64,000 nucleotides of DNA from Paramecium octaurelia (lineage: Eukaryota > Ciliophora > Oligohymenophorea > Peniculida > Parameciidae), in NCBI GenBank assembly GCA_905182995.1, contig CAJJDP010000097.1, positions 3,897-67,896 of the forward strand, given 5' to 3'. Shown in pieces: positions 49,235 through 63,264 of this stretch (position 1 is its first letter; the number at the start of each line of letters is the position of its first letter). The notes beneath the pieces were generated by a model that was not told the origin of the DNA, searched no databases, and was given only the letters and a program-made list of their open reading frames with translations. The position numbers were made by a program, and so were the translations under genes.

Positions 49235-51329
49235 ATGTAAAAGGAGGACGACATGGAACTCGAGTTTAAATTGATGGAATTGAATGATGTTGAGGAGACT
49301 GAATTTGACAAATTTATGTTGAATAGACCACTGATAGAAAAACATTTTGAGGAATTAAATTTTAAACATTTTGATATTACATAAAATGAAGAGACCAAGT
49401 AGTGGCAACTTACAATCACATTAGAACAGTGAGTTAAAATCTAATTCTTAATTAGGTTTTCAAATAAATTCTTAGCATTATGCACAACTACAATTAACTT
49501 TTTAAGGAAGCGAATCGATTGTAAATCATTTATTGCCAAACCAGATGGCCAGCTCATTTAAGTCAAAGAGAAAGTAAGCTTCTTTCTTCTCTTTTTAGTA
49601 TTTGCAGAGACTATTGGCAAGATATTTTTGTAGAATAAATAATTCATTACGATTCGGGTGTTTTTGTATAGAGAATGAGACAGGACAGATATAGTTGAAA
49701 TTGAATTCAGTGATGATTTCAGAACATTGGACAGAACTGATATGTCTCCATCCTATGTAGTCTGATGGCTAAAATCAAGGCTCGTTATCAAGCTTATTAA
49801 AAGTGCTGCATTTCACATCCCATTATGCAATTGGATATCATATCTATAGACTCATGCATTTAATTAATAAATTATCTTATAAAGTCTTTCCTTTTTTAGA
49901 GCAAAAGTTACAAGATCAATATCGTAAGATCCCCCCATAATTTGATATTTACTTGTAGAGGATTAATGAAATAATATAGAAGTAAGAAAAGACTTTAATT
50001 TAGTAAATGCACCACCCCAATAACAGAGGATGAAACCAGATAGTTTTAATAGCATTTTAATTATCCCAAATAGACCAATTCATCTTTTAAGATTATGAAT
50101 TTCATTAAATTTTCTAATCCCGATCAGGTAGACAATGGGGACGGTTACGAATTAATTGGAGAGGGAGGGTTTTCGATTGTAAAAAAGGGGTAATTGGCCT
50201 TCACTTTGGCTTCGAATTCAGGAGCTGGAAAATCGGAACTAGAGGACATTTCAGCATAAACAAAAGGAAATCAAGCTTCAAACATTAAAGAGAATAATTA
50301 GACCAAAGTGGAAGTCGAAGAACACTCAGTAAGATAAATTCAGTATGTGCCCAATAAAGAGCAAGAAGATGTACAGGCTTTCATAAAGAGAACTATAGTG
50401 ATAAAAAAGGATAAGGACAGGGAGAAGGACAAATAGAATGAGAAAGCAGATAAGAAGCAGCCAAGTAGGATTATTTTGGAAAAGAAAATACTGTAAAAAT
50501 TTAACTTATATTCTAGTGATATACTGTCTTAACCCTTGTATGATAACCAGAGGAGACTGATATTTAATGGATATTGCCCCTATATTGCCCAATTCTATAA
50601 AGCAGATACAATCGATAAGAACAATATGCCATTATTTAATGAACATTTATTCATGGAGTTCTATTAGCATACTTCATTGGACAATTTTAGATCGAAGTTC
50701 TAGACGACTTAGAGTTTGAACACCAGACTGTATATTCTATTCTAGATTGCACATGCACTCAGGTATTTGTCCTATTATGGAGTGATTCACAATGATCTAA
50801 AGCCTGGCAATATATTGGTATTCATTATTTATATTGGAGATTGCAAAACATTACAATGCCAAATTGACAGATTTCGGAGAGGCCATGTACAAGAAGGGAG
50901 ATCAGGTGATAATATAAGGAGGAGATGGAAGAACCCTCCCTTTTGCAGCTCCGGAGTCTCTGTCTGAAGAGTCGAACAACTCATAAGTAAATTAGCCTAA
51001 AATTGATCATAAGTCTGATATTTTCTCCTTCGGCATATTGATGTATGAGTTCCTGTTTGAATAATACCCAATAGTAATAAATTATTCATATGTTTAAGGA
51101 TTTCAAAAAAAGCAATCTCGCTAATCTTCAAGAAAGATATAAAAACAAAACTTATTAAATAAGATCCAATATTGATTTCATAAAAACCTTTGGACCAAAG
51201 CATCTAATGAAATGTCTCAGAAATCTAGCAATTAAATGTCTTCATCATGAACCCTAAAACAGACCCAATATCGAGTGGATAATCATATGTCTTAAAGAAG
51301 GATTGATGTATCTAGAAAAGATGTATTGA
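49235..51329 (+). CDS. divergent protein kinase, second of the tandem pair (HND loop, N-lobe insert)
   Basis: 657 residues, with the same order as its neighbour: an N-terminal domain of about 280 residues, then GEGGFSIVKKG, TIVIKKDKD, FMEFYQHTSLDNF, VIHNDLKPGNIL, LTDFGEAMYKKG and LPFAAPESL. Between the Gly loop and VIKK lies a charged insert of about 75 residues (S/E/K/Q-rich), absent from the sister. Five introns (27, 25, 22, 22 and 25 nt). The one at 50818-50839 ends in GAG and the last ends in AAG; both are fixed by alignment to the sister kinase. Its stop lies 38 bp before the PDE start. Confidence 0.82.
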
Positions 51330-51367
51330 ATGTTAGGAATATTTTAAAATAATATTTATCTATTTTG

Positions 51368-53742
51368 ATGAGTTCTGAAATCCATGATCAAATCAAGGAT
51401 AAGTTTCTGTAGGTCTTCTCCAAGCGTTCCGACATTAATTAAACCAAGTCTTTGGATGCTTTCCTCCTCCTATCCATCTTAGCCCTTTGGCCATTGATTG
51501 AATCAACGGATAATCAAGAATATCATATGAGTCTCAGAATCATTCTAGTCTTCGTCGTAGCAAACATCATCAGAAATACTAAATCAGAAAGAAGAGACCA
51601 TCCTAAGATTTTAGTTTATTTGGGAATCAGCCTCCAATTATTCAGCAATCTAATTTTTGTGTATCAAGAATAAAGGTATATTCGAATAACCATATTTATA
51701 AGCAACCAGCATTGTCAAAATTACCTAATCACGATTGCTTTCCTGATACTAATTTCATCTAGATTTCAAATCCGTCATATTCGTGAAATTACTTACTCAA
51801 TATCTATTATATCCTTAATTACCTAGATTTATTTTCAAAATCAAGTGTTCATAATAATCAAGTATTGTGTAATTGCTGTGATTGCAATTGAAGGAATTCA
51901 ATGGAGAACTCAATTTTTGAAGAGAGATTACAAAAGCAAGATGGCTGATTTTGCCAAAGAGTTGGATCTAATGAAGGAGTATTACAATGAATAAATAATG
52001 AAATTCTAAGATTATTAGGACAGTGAAGCTTAATAATAATTATCATCCAGAGCAAATGATTTGTTAAAAAAGTTAAGATTAATCAAATATCAACAACTAT
52101 TAATGAAAAATAATGCTTTTTAAAAAGGAATTCGCAAACCAAAAAAAATGAATTCAGAAATTCATTAAAATGCATTCTCGCTTAAATAATTGCCTGAGGA
52201 GAATGTACCAGATGAATAGAGTTCAATTTAATAAGATATTTCTAACCATCATTTTTAGAGTATTTAAAATGATAATCAGCCTCCACAGTTTAGAAGAAAA
52301 TCTCAAAGACTGATGACGAGTGCAACTGATTAAAATTGCAGAATCAATGAGAGTTCTAACAGTCCATCGTTCTCTGAGAAGAATATAGAGGAAATGAAAA
52401 TAACCACTGAAGATATAGATGATCTATTGAACTTGCTCTCGGGGAAAAAAGAGTCAATTTGGCTTCCTAAATTTCTACGGAGCAATCAATTAATCAACGA
52501 GTAGGAAGGATTCAGCGTGGATGCCAAATAGTAATGATTTCCTATATTATTGGATAGATTCTTATTATCTCATTTCACACAGAAGCAACCCTCGTTTGAA
52601 TACATTTAGGACATCCAGGACCATGTTTAGGAGGAAGAGTTGGAGAGGATAGATTTTAATGCAGACTTTCTTCAATTTTATAGGAACAAACCTTAAGACA
52701 ACAATCAAACGAGAATCTTCTTTGAAAATACTATCACATTTTTTAAGAGATTCAAGATTGCACAAACCTTTAAGATCACTAAGCTCGAATTGATTAGAGA
52801 ATTCGCTCTAAAAGTGGACATGTCTTATCATAATAATCTATATCACAATTCTATGCATGCATTAGATGTAACAAATTCAACAGGGTTCTTTTTGGAGAAT
52901 GGTGTAAATGAAATGCTGGATGAATTTGAATAGGCTTGTTTGATAATTTCATCTTTGGTACATGATATTGGACATCCAGGTCTGAATAATGGATTTATGA
53001 TGAGCAATAGATGTAAATTAGCTATGTTATGTAATGAATATATGTATATATGCTTAGACAATGATTAGAGTGTGCTTGAAAATTATCATTCTTTTTTGTT
53101 GTTTCAGATTCTCTCCCAGGATCAATTCAATATCATTCAGAATTTGGGATAGGTAGAGTAGAAAGGATTCAGAAAGTACTGTCTTAATCTAATCTTGGAC
53201 ACTGATCTCACAAAACATTTCCAATTGATGAATAGGTTCTAAAATTACTTAGAATTGACAGAATCTACAGAAATGGATAAAAACTTGTTGATGTCCATTT
53301 GTATTAAATGTGCAGGTATGCAATCATCATCCATTTAAGATGTTGGTCATGGTGCCAAGAAATTATAAATACACAAACTCTGGAGTCGTAGAATAATTGA
53401 GGAGTTCTTTTTGCAAGGAGATTTAGAATCATATTTGAAAGTGCCTGTGTCTCCCATGTGCGACAGAAAGTAGTGTGTTACCAAGTCTCAGGAGGGATTT
53501 CTAAAAGCTATTGTCTTGCCAATGTTCAATGCATTTGTTACTTTATTGCAGAAGTACTTGATAGTCTAACTCTGCATAGCGAAAAGGTGGCACAAGTTTG
53601 TTTGGAGTAAATTCATGAGAACTTGAAGTATTGGTAGGAGCAGATTGATGATGTACAATTTATGAAAGAGACTCAGATAGAGATTCCAGGACTTGAAAAT
53701 TTGAAGAAATTTTTGAATTAGCCATTATAATTATGTGTTTGA
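51368..53742 (+). CDS. six-TM cyclic-nucleotide phosphodiesterase
   Basis: About 774 residues. Six hydrophobic segments fill residues 25-180 (FLLLSILALWPLI; IILVFVVANII; YLITIAFLILIS; VFIIIKYCVIAVIAIEG), then a charged coiled linker and a class I PDE catalytic domain. YHNSMHALDVT gives the general-acid His and metal ligands, HDIGHPGLNN the HD motif, and KCADVGHGAKK the metal Asp. It hydrolyses cAMP and/or cGMP at a membrane. Introns: 52531-52557 and a 24-nt one near 53315-53338 ending in AAG inside the ADVGH codons. At about 53550-53560 the frame lacks one base between FVTLLQK and VLDSLTLHSEKV; the exon total is one short of a multiple of 3. Sequencing slip or true frameshift. Confidence 0.88.
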
Positions 53743-53767
53743 AATCAATTAAAAAAACGAATTAATT

Positions 53768-55254
53768 ATGTTATTGGTGTTTTTACTAGTTCTGAGTGCT
53801 CGTGCAGATTTGCCAGTGCATTGTGTTCGTCATTAAATTGTAGGGAAATGGCAATTAGAGTTTACAGAACCCTAAATTAAAGGTAAATAATAGATTCACC
53901 TAGGCAGTGGACCATTGACATGTGGTCATAATGTACCAGATAATGAACGCACATCGCAAGTTGCAGGGTAGAATACCTTTGTGAAGACATTTACACATGA
54001 AGTTATACTAACTGCTAAAAACAATGTTGTATAAAAGAAGAAACTGTAAGGCAAATGGACAATGGTGTATGATGAAGGATTTGAGGTTGATTTCTCGCAT
54101 TATAAATGTTTTGCCTTCTCAAAATACAAGACCAACTATTCTGGAGCTTATTCGTATTGTGGAGAAACCTTGATAGGTTGGTACTAGAATACTGAGACCA
54201 ATGAAAGAGGATGTTATAGGGCATATAAAATAGAGAAGACTCACAAAGTGTCTGAGGGTGCTAATAATGGACATGTGGTGCAACCTCAATTCTTTTAGTA
54301 TTAGAATTCAGGAATGAATAAGGTGTGGTCAAGAGTGGATGCTCTCAATTTCGTGGAGTAGATTAACAGTGCAAAATTATAATGGAAGGCTAAGGCATAT
54401 GGTGAAATAATTGGACTGACAACCAAGTAGTTGAATAAGTATGCAGGTAGAAGAAAGCATTCATCAACTATTTTACTGGAGAAATAAAAAAAAAAATAAT
54501 AGATATTAGAATATGATGTAAGTCATTTGCCTAAGGAGTTCTCATGGGAAAAATACTTGGGCAAGAAGATATACGAATAAAAGGGATGTGGATCATGTTA
54601 CACTATTTCAACTATGACTATGTTATCAGCTAGATTGAGAATCAAAGGAGTGAAGGCTGATTTATCACCTTAACAATCAATTGATTGCAACTATTACAAT
54701 TAGGGTTGTGATGGGGGTTATCCCTTTTTGGTGGAGAAGTACTTGACAGAATTGGATGGAATGATTTTCGAAGAGAAGGAGTATCCTTATAAGGGATAGC
54801 TAGGAGAATGTAAAGCAGTTGAGAAGAAGAAACATTACAGAGTCATCAATTATAGATTTATCGGGGGAGCTTATGGTAAGTCGAATGAGTTGAATATCAT
54901 GGAGGAAATCTACAAGAATGGACCAGTGGTGTTGAATTTTGAGCCATCCTTTGATTTCATGTTCTATGTTGGAGGAGTCTTTCATTCCACAATTCCAGAT
55001 TGGATTATCAATGGATTAGCTAAACCAGAATGGGTATGATTTATCATATTAACACAAAATAGGAAAAAGTTGATCATTCAGTGTTGTGTTATGGTTGGGG
55101 AGAAGAGAATGGAGTTAAATATTGGTTACTTTAGAATAGTTGGGGTAAACAGTGGGGAGAGAATGGTAGATTTAGGATGAAGAGAGGATAAGATGAATCA
55201 TCAATTGAAAGTATGGCAGAAGCAGCAGATATAGAGATTATTCATGATTCTTGA
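53768..55254 (+). CDS. cathepsin C (dipeptidyl peptidase I), papain family
   Basis: 485 residues, intron 55034-55062. A signal peptide (MLLVFLLVLSARA) is followed by the exclusion-domain region (VHCVRHQIVGKWQLEF; GPLTCGHNVPDN) and a linker. The C1 peptidase domain keeps the catalytic set: QKGCGSCYTIS (Gln and Cys), VDHSVLCYGWG (His) and LLQNSWGKQWGENG (Asn). DCNYYNQGCDGGYPF matches the disulfide/GCxGG region. Cathepsin C removes N-terminal dipeptides in lysosomes or food vacuoles. Start 25 bp after the PDE stop; stop 5 bp from the stop of the convergent CDPK gene. Confidence 0.94.
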
Positions 55255-55259
55255 AAATA

Positions 55260-56965
<1,706 letters not shown>

Positions 56966-58435
56966 TAATAATTAATTTTAATAACTACAACTTTTTCACC
57001 AATTTCTACTCTCAAACGAGCTTTAAATTTATTAAAACTTATTGGTTCACATAAGTATTTATTGTTAATTCTATTTTTTTAAGAATCCAACCTCAAACAA
57101 CCACCTCTAAAAAGTGAACAATCATAATTAATAAATTTATATATTTTTACTAGATATATTCATCCTTATGCTATTTGTATCGATTTTACTAGATCCTTGT
57201 AATAGAGTGAATGACTATAAGAAAACTGTTAGTTTTAATAATTAGAAACCCAATAATTATCAATTCAGCTAGTCAAAAAAAAATGTTTAATTTTTGAAAT
57301 AGAAAATATATAGAAATAAAATAAAATTACATTATTTTTATCATCACCAAACCAATTGAAAAATTACAAAAATGTCCTCAATTTATATAAGTAATGAATC
57401 TTTAAAAGGCAAGTAATATTGGATCTTAATTTAATTAATTTAGATTATGGATGAATTAAGACAGTACTAACTACAATATAAAATTAATCTTAATGATGAG
57501 ATTCTCGCTCTTAATTTTATTCTAAGAGAAAAGAGAATGCAAATGTAATTAAAAAGAATATTTCAAAAGATATTACATCAAATTAGTAAAGGGTTTTTGC
57601 TTTATTGAAATATCAGGACAAGCAAATACATTTTTTATCTATTTGCAATAAAAGTAACACATATCTTAAGTTGAGAGTTAACAGTATGGATATAGAAAAT
57701 TAAATAAATAAATCACAAATAATTTCATAGTTAATTCTCTATGAAAAAAGAAATGAAATACAATCGAGAAATAGAATTAAAAAATCTAAGAATAAGAGAT
57801 CATAGAAAGTAGATTAAAAAAAATAGACTTCATCAAGTTTTCACAAAATAAATATGATTATCAATAGTACTTGCGCAAAAATTAATCTTAATGAGAAAAA
57901 GAAATTAAAAGAAGGTATTATTAGATCTCAATAAGAAAATAGGTTTTATAATTTAGGTTTTTAAATGAAAATTATACATTTCATAAATTTAAGAAATTTC
58001 ATATTTATTATTTGTTAAGTAATTTTATTAACCAATTCTAATGAAACATTTCTAATCTGATGGATTCTTTAATAATTGGGTTTATGATAAAATAACTTTA
58101 AAATTTTTTTGAAGAATAAATTAATCAAAGAATTTTTTATTATTAAGATAGATTTCTCTACAACATACTTTACAAAGATGTTGACATTATTTTTATTATC
58201 AATAAAAATTATGCTTGAAATTTAACTTTGTGTTAAGCTTTTTTATTCAATTTTTCTTGATTTTGATTGTTTTCCATTTTCTGCTCAGAATGTTGAAGAT
58301 GATACAAACACTCATATAGGATATTATTCAACTCAAATGAAACTATGGTATTTAAATAGATCCCAAAATTGCTTTGTATTAGATTGCAAAGAGACTTTAA
58401 CAGATGAAACAATATTTTTATTGTAATAAATAATC
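56966..58435. other. gene-poor interval with plus-strand remnants
   Basis: From 57446 a plus-strand frame reads MDELRQYQLQYKINLND to ILREKRMQMQLKRIFQK and meets TGA at 57607. A second frame continues with KYQDKQIHFLSICNKSN and SRNRIKKSKNKRSQK to about 58060. The pieces look like one helical, basic protein broken by a shift or an unplaced intron. Elsewhere nothing supportable. Confidence 0.4.
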
Positions 58436-58743
58436 TCATTATGCATTTTTTTTCTCAACAGATAATTGTTGTTTTTAGTCTTGAATTTAATTATATTTAA
58501 TATTTGTAATTTTTCTTATTTTATCTTGTGCAAAATCTAGAATATTATAATCCTGACTATCTTGATAATTTCTGAATTTATACATTATGGTTCATCTACA
58601 GGATCAGGCGGATTGATTTTCTTATATTGAAATGAGACGAACAATCCAAATAGTAAGAGGGCAGTTCCCCCGGTTAAATAATCCCTTAGTAAATCTGTTT
58701 TTCTTCTTAAAAATGTTCGACTTTTTTTTAATGGATTTTGCAT
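58436..58743 (-). CDS. small single-pass membrane protein
   Basis: MQNPLKKSRTFLRRKTD starts a basic N-terminus, followed by one transmembrane helix (LTGGTALLLFGLFVSF) and KKINPPDPVDEP, in a clean frame. After that, a better coding frame continues one step over (YQDSQDYNILDFAQDKI to LSVEKKNAQ-TGA), so an intron or frame break lies near 58570-58590. The layout (short basic end, one TM, acidic tail) resembles small mitochondrial inner-membrane assembly factors, but I cannot name it. Confidence 0.5.
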
Positions 58744-59151
58744 TAATATTTTAATAATTATTTTTTGATTATGAAATTTAAAATCAAGTCACAAAGGTTA
58801 AGAAATTTAAAATTATGATTCATAAAAATTTGATTAAGTAGAAGAAATAATATATATATTAATATTTATAAATTAAACCTCTCATTTTTCAAAGTTGGTT
58901 CTATAAGATATAATAAATAAGTAAAATAGTGTATTGTATCATAAATAATTGATTTCTTTATTAATTGATCTTTTTTTGGATTGAGTTTTTTAATGTGCGC
59001 AACTGTAGAATAAGTAAATGATTTTATCTAGTATCTTCAGACATATAATTTAATTAAAATGTAGTATACAGCAATTAGCAATTGCAAATTGATATCACCT
59101 TACACAGAATAGGAGATAAACTCTAAGGGGTTAAATAATTCAATTTCAGAA
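58744..59151. other. divergent intergenic region
   Basis: About 400 AT-rich bases between the small membrane protein gene (-) and the channel gene (+). No feature beyond the start of the duplicated segment at 59004. Confidence 0.5.
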
Positions 59152-60321
59152 ATGAGTCCAATGAAGGTAGAAACTTCTAACCCAGGTATTTCAACAACTC
59201 AGCAGTTAGTCTCTCCTCAAAAATTTAGTCGGACAACTATGAGAATCAATTCAATTCCACTCGAATAATTACAACCACCAGATTTACCAGAATCTGAAGA
59301 AATATTATCAATTGATAAATAAAGAGAAAACTAAGCTGTACTGATTAAAAAGAAATCGCCATTTGCTAAATTGATTACTAATTGCCATTCATTAAAGTTT
59401 GCGAATAAAATGATTAGCTTTATAAGGCCAGATTGTAAATTTTCTCAAAAATAACATGAAATTTTAAACGATTAAGCAAGTTCATACATGTAATAGAAAG
59501 GAAAGATAAGTGGTAATTTTCTACAATAAAATATCAATACAATAGATTTATAGATAAGAATTAAAATAAGAACGTGGAAAAATGGTGTAGTAAATAAATT
59601 GTCTGGATGTTTTTCTCAATTATATAATTATATTCCATTAATAGAACCAAATAATATTATGAAATTAATATGGGACTTTTTGCTTTGTCTGATACGTATT
59701 TATTTGATAATCTGGTCACCCATCATTATATCATTTCCATTTTTGTAGAACGATCACGCTAATTATTTTAGAATTAGTTGTGTATTTCTTGCATTCGACT
59801 TGGTGATAAGAAACTTTACTATTTATTTTCATAAAGGATTACCGGTTAAGAATCGGTATCAATTATTTAAAAAGCAGCTCAATTTTGGTTTGGCAATAGA
59901 ACTAGGGAGTATTTTATTTGGAATACTAGTATCTCTAGATTATTAATTAAGCACATGGTTTTTTATGTTGTTTTATTATTAATTGAGAAACATAATGAAA
60001 TTGGTGGATATTATTCAGTATAATTTAAAACCTACTAAAATGGTCAGTTCTGTAATAGATCTATTTAAATTGATAGCCACAGTGTTATTAATATAGCATT
60101 TCTGCGGTTGTTTATGGTATAAACTATATAAATGATTTCATAGGTTAAAATTAGGATAATATTACGATAGTCAAGGTTAAATAAATTGGATGATGGAGGT
60201 AAGGAATGAAAGTTGGTAAGTTCAATTTCTTGAGTCTTTCTATTTTATGAGTGTAACCATGTTTACTGTAGGGTATGGAGATATCACGCCTACAAGTATA
60301 TTATAAATATAATTAGATTCA
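59004..60321. repeat. left copy of a 1318-bp exact duplication, with a truncated channel gene
   Basis: Bases 59004-60321 recur exactly at 60323-61640. The copy holds the upstream region and the channel 5' half (ATG 59152 to the selectivity filter region), then stops at the N. It is a contig-end artefact most likely, not a second gene. Confidence 0.9.
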
Positions 60322-60322
60322 N
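60322..60322. other. single-N contig junction
   Basis: The N lies exactly between the two identical 1318-bp copies. Confidence 0.85.
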
Positions 60323-61640
60323 TGTAGAATAAGTAAATGATTTTATCTAGTATCTTCAGACATATAATTTAATTAAAATGTAGTATACAGCAATTAGCAA
60401 TTGCAAATTGATATCACCTTACACAGAATAGGAGATAAACTCTAAGGGGTTAAATAATTCAATTTCAGAAATGAGTCCAATGAAGGTAGAAACTTCTAAC
60501 CCAGGTATTTCAACAACTCAGCAGTTAGTCTCTCCTCAAAAATTTAGTCGGACAACTATGAGAATCAATTCAATTCCACTCGAATAATTACAACCACCAG
60601 ATTTACCAGAATCTGAAGAAATATTATCAATTGATAAATAAAGAGAAAACTAAGCTGTACTGATTAAAAAGAAATCGCCATTTGCTAAATTGATTACTAA
60701 TTGCCATTCATTAAAGTTTGCGAATAAAATGATTAGCTTTATAAGGCCAGATTGTAAATTTTCTCAAAAATAACATGAAATTTTAAACGATTAAGCAAGT
60801 TCATACATGTAATAGAAAGGAAAGATAAGTGGTAATTTTCTACAATAAAATATCAATACAATAGATTTATAGATAAGAATTAAAATAAGAACGTGGAAAA
60901 ATGGTGTAGTAAATAAATTGTCTGGATGTTTTTCTCAATTATATAATTATATTCCATTAATAGAACCAAATAATATTATGAAATTAATATGGGACTTTTT
61001 GCTTTGTCTGATACGTATTTATTTGATAATCTGGTCACCCATCATTATATCATTTCCATTTTTGTAGAACGATCACGCTAATTATTTTAGAATTAGTTGT
61101 GTATTTCTTGCATTCGACTTGGTGATAAGAAACTTTACTATTTATTTTCATAAAGGATTACCGGTTAAGAATCGGTATCAATTATTTAAAAAGCAGCTCA
61201 ATTTTGGTTTGGCAATAGAACTAGGGAGTATTTTATTTGGAATACTAGTATCTCTAGATTATTAATTAAGCACATGGTTTTTTATGTTGTTTTATTATTA
61301 ATTGAGAAACATAATGAAATTGGTGGATATTATTCAGTATAATTTAAAACCTACTAAAATGGTCAGTTCTGTAATAGATCTATTTAAATTGATAGCCACA
61401 GTGTTATTAATATAGCATTTCTGCGGTTGTTTATGGTATAAACTATATAAATGATTTCATAGGTTAAAATTAGGATAATATTACGATAGTCAAGGTTAAA
61501 TAAATTGGATGATGGAGGTAAGGAATGAAAGTTGGTAAGTTCAATTTCTTGAGTCTTTCTATTTTATGAGTGTAACCATGTTTACTGTAGGGTATGGAGA
61601 TATCACGCCTACAAGTATATTATAAATATAATTAGATTCA
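60323..61640. repeat. right copy of the 1318-bp duplication
   Basis: Identical to 59004-60321, and it continues without a break into the rest of the channel gene. Confidence 0.9.
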
Positions 61641-63227
61641 TTGGAGAAGATGTTTTGTATTTGTTACATGTTCTTATCGACTTTGCAATATTCTTATTCT
61701 GTCAACACAATTGGTCTGATACTTACTCAAATGAAAGAGAATAATGAAATGATTCGATAAAAGATGACTTGCATTAATGAATATTTGCACTGTAAAAAAT
61801 TAAGCACAGAACTTTCAATGAAGGTAAGAGAATATTTCAATTTTTATTGGAATTAAGAAATTATCCAAAAAAAAAATGAACAAATAAGACTTATAACATT
61901 ATTGCCTGAGAATCTACAGTAGAAATTAAAGTTGGAATCAGCTTCATCTTTAATTATTAAATGCCCATATTTTTCTCAATTTCCTAAGCCTGCATTAGAA
62001 TGTTTGCTCTAAAGTACAGAGTTTAATGTCTTTCAGCCTGGAGTTCACATTAATGCATAGGAATATATTTATATAATAGAAAATGGAAAGGTTGAAGTAA
62101 TGCAAGATAAGGTTTGATTATAAATATTTTAGATTGTAATTGACACACTAAAAGAGAATTAATTTTTTGGTTTGCAAGAACTCTTTACGGCAAGTGACAA
62201 CATAAACTACAAATCTGCTGATTTCTCTAGTCTATTAATGATACCTCGTTCTGAAGTTCTAAAAGTGACAAACAAATTCCAATTACAAATCATACCAGAA
62301 AAGTTTTGTTACATTTGCCACGATAAAAGACATTATACTAATCAATGCAATGTTGTTCATTATATACCTGATATGGAGAAAGTCATAATGAGACATAACT
62401 TTCACAATATTCAGGAAAGAAGAAAATTGAAATAAACAAAAAAAAGTAAAGCTCGATTTTCTGCATTAAATGAATAAATTTTGATATCAGATAGTGCTAA
62501 AATATATTAATTAGAAAATGATATAGTTCCTGAAAATGATATTCAAGAACATCAAAGTTAAGGGTTAAGTATCCATTAAAACGGACCTCCTAAAGTTAAC
62601 GTTGTTACTTTTGAAGATTAGCATGCTTAATTAAATCCTCCAGAATGGCTAGTTGAGACCTCATTTCATCCTGCTAAATTCATGCAACGAACAGGCCTAT
62701 TATAGCAAACTTAGATTTTAGATAGCTTTAAGAATAAAAGGGAAAAAAAGTTATTATTATCAGGGGCATCCAATAAGTAAAGTGATCAAACAGTTCTTTC
62801 TGACAAACCAGGAGATTGCTAAGAAGCCTTAAATAAATTATAATCTATCCTTCCTAAATTGTCACTTAGGGAATATGAGAAGTGTTTCTTTCTGATTAAG
62901 AAGCTTGAAGGAGAGTTGGGCTAAACAGAAATATCAGGATTTGAATAGCTTAAAGAATTTGATAAATTTGATAGGGAATGGAATATTGATAGAGTCATCA
63001 CTAAATTGATGAGGCCTATAAGAAAGAATAACGTAGAAATTTTAAATTAGTTAATAAAAAAATATTCAAGATATCTATTATTTCCATTTGAGTATATACG
63101 GCTATTTAAAAATTCCTTAATTGAAGAAGAAGATGTCAAACAAAACAAATCCTATTTGGAATAGGTTAGACATAGTGTAAGACACTTTCTAAAAAAGAAG
63201 GCAACAACAGTATTCCCAATTAGATGA
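60471..63227 (+). CDS. cyclic-nucleotide-gated-type K+ channel with zinc knuckle
   Basis: 902 residues, two introns: 27 nt within CGCLW-LKLGQYY, and 21 nt at about 62110-62130. An S/T/Q-rich cytosolic N-terminus is followed by six membrane segments (LIWDFLLCLIRIYLIIW begins S1), a pore with the K+ filter TVGYGD, a C-linker (KVREYFNFYW) and a cNMP-binding-like domain (CPYFSQFPKPALECLL; YIIENGKVEVMQ). After it comes CYICHDKRHYTNQC, a C-x2-C-x4-H-x4-C zinc knuckle. S4 is poor in Arg, so voltage gating may be weak. The gate should respond to cAMP/cGMP at the ciliary or plasma membrane. The C-terminus of 300 residues is unannotated. Confidence 0.9.
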
Positions 63228-63264
63228 GATAATAACAGTAATTATATATTCTCGCCTATAATAT

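Noticed and set aside
59152-60321. A second, truncated CNG channel gene
   Set aside because: Exact copy of the next gene's 5' half ending at an N; best explained as contig overlap.
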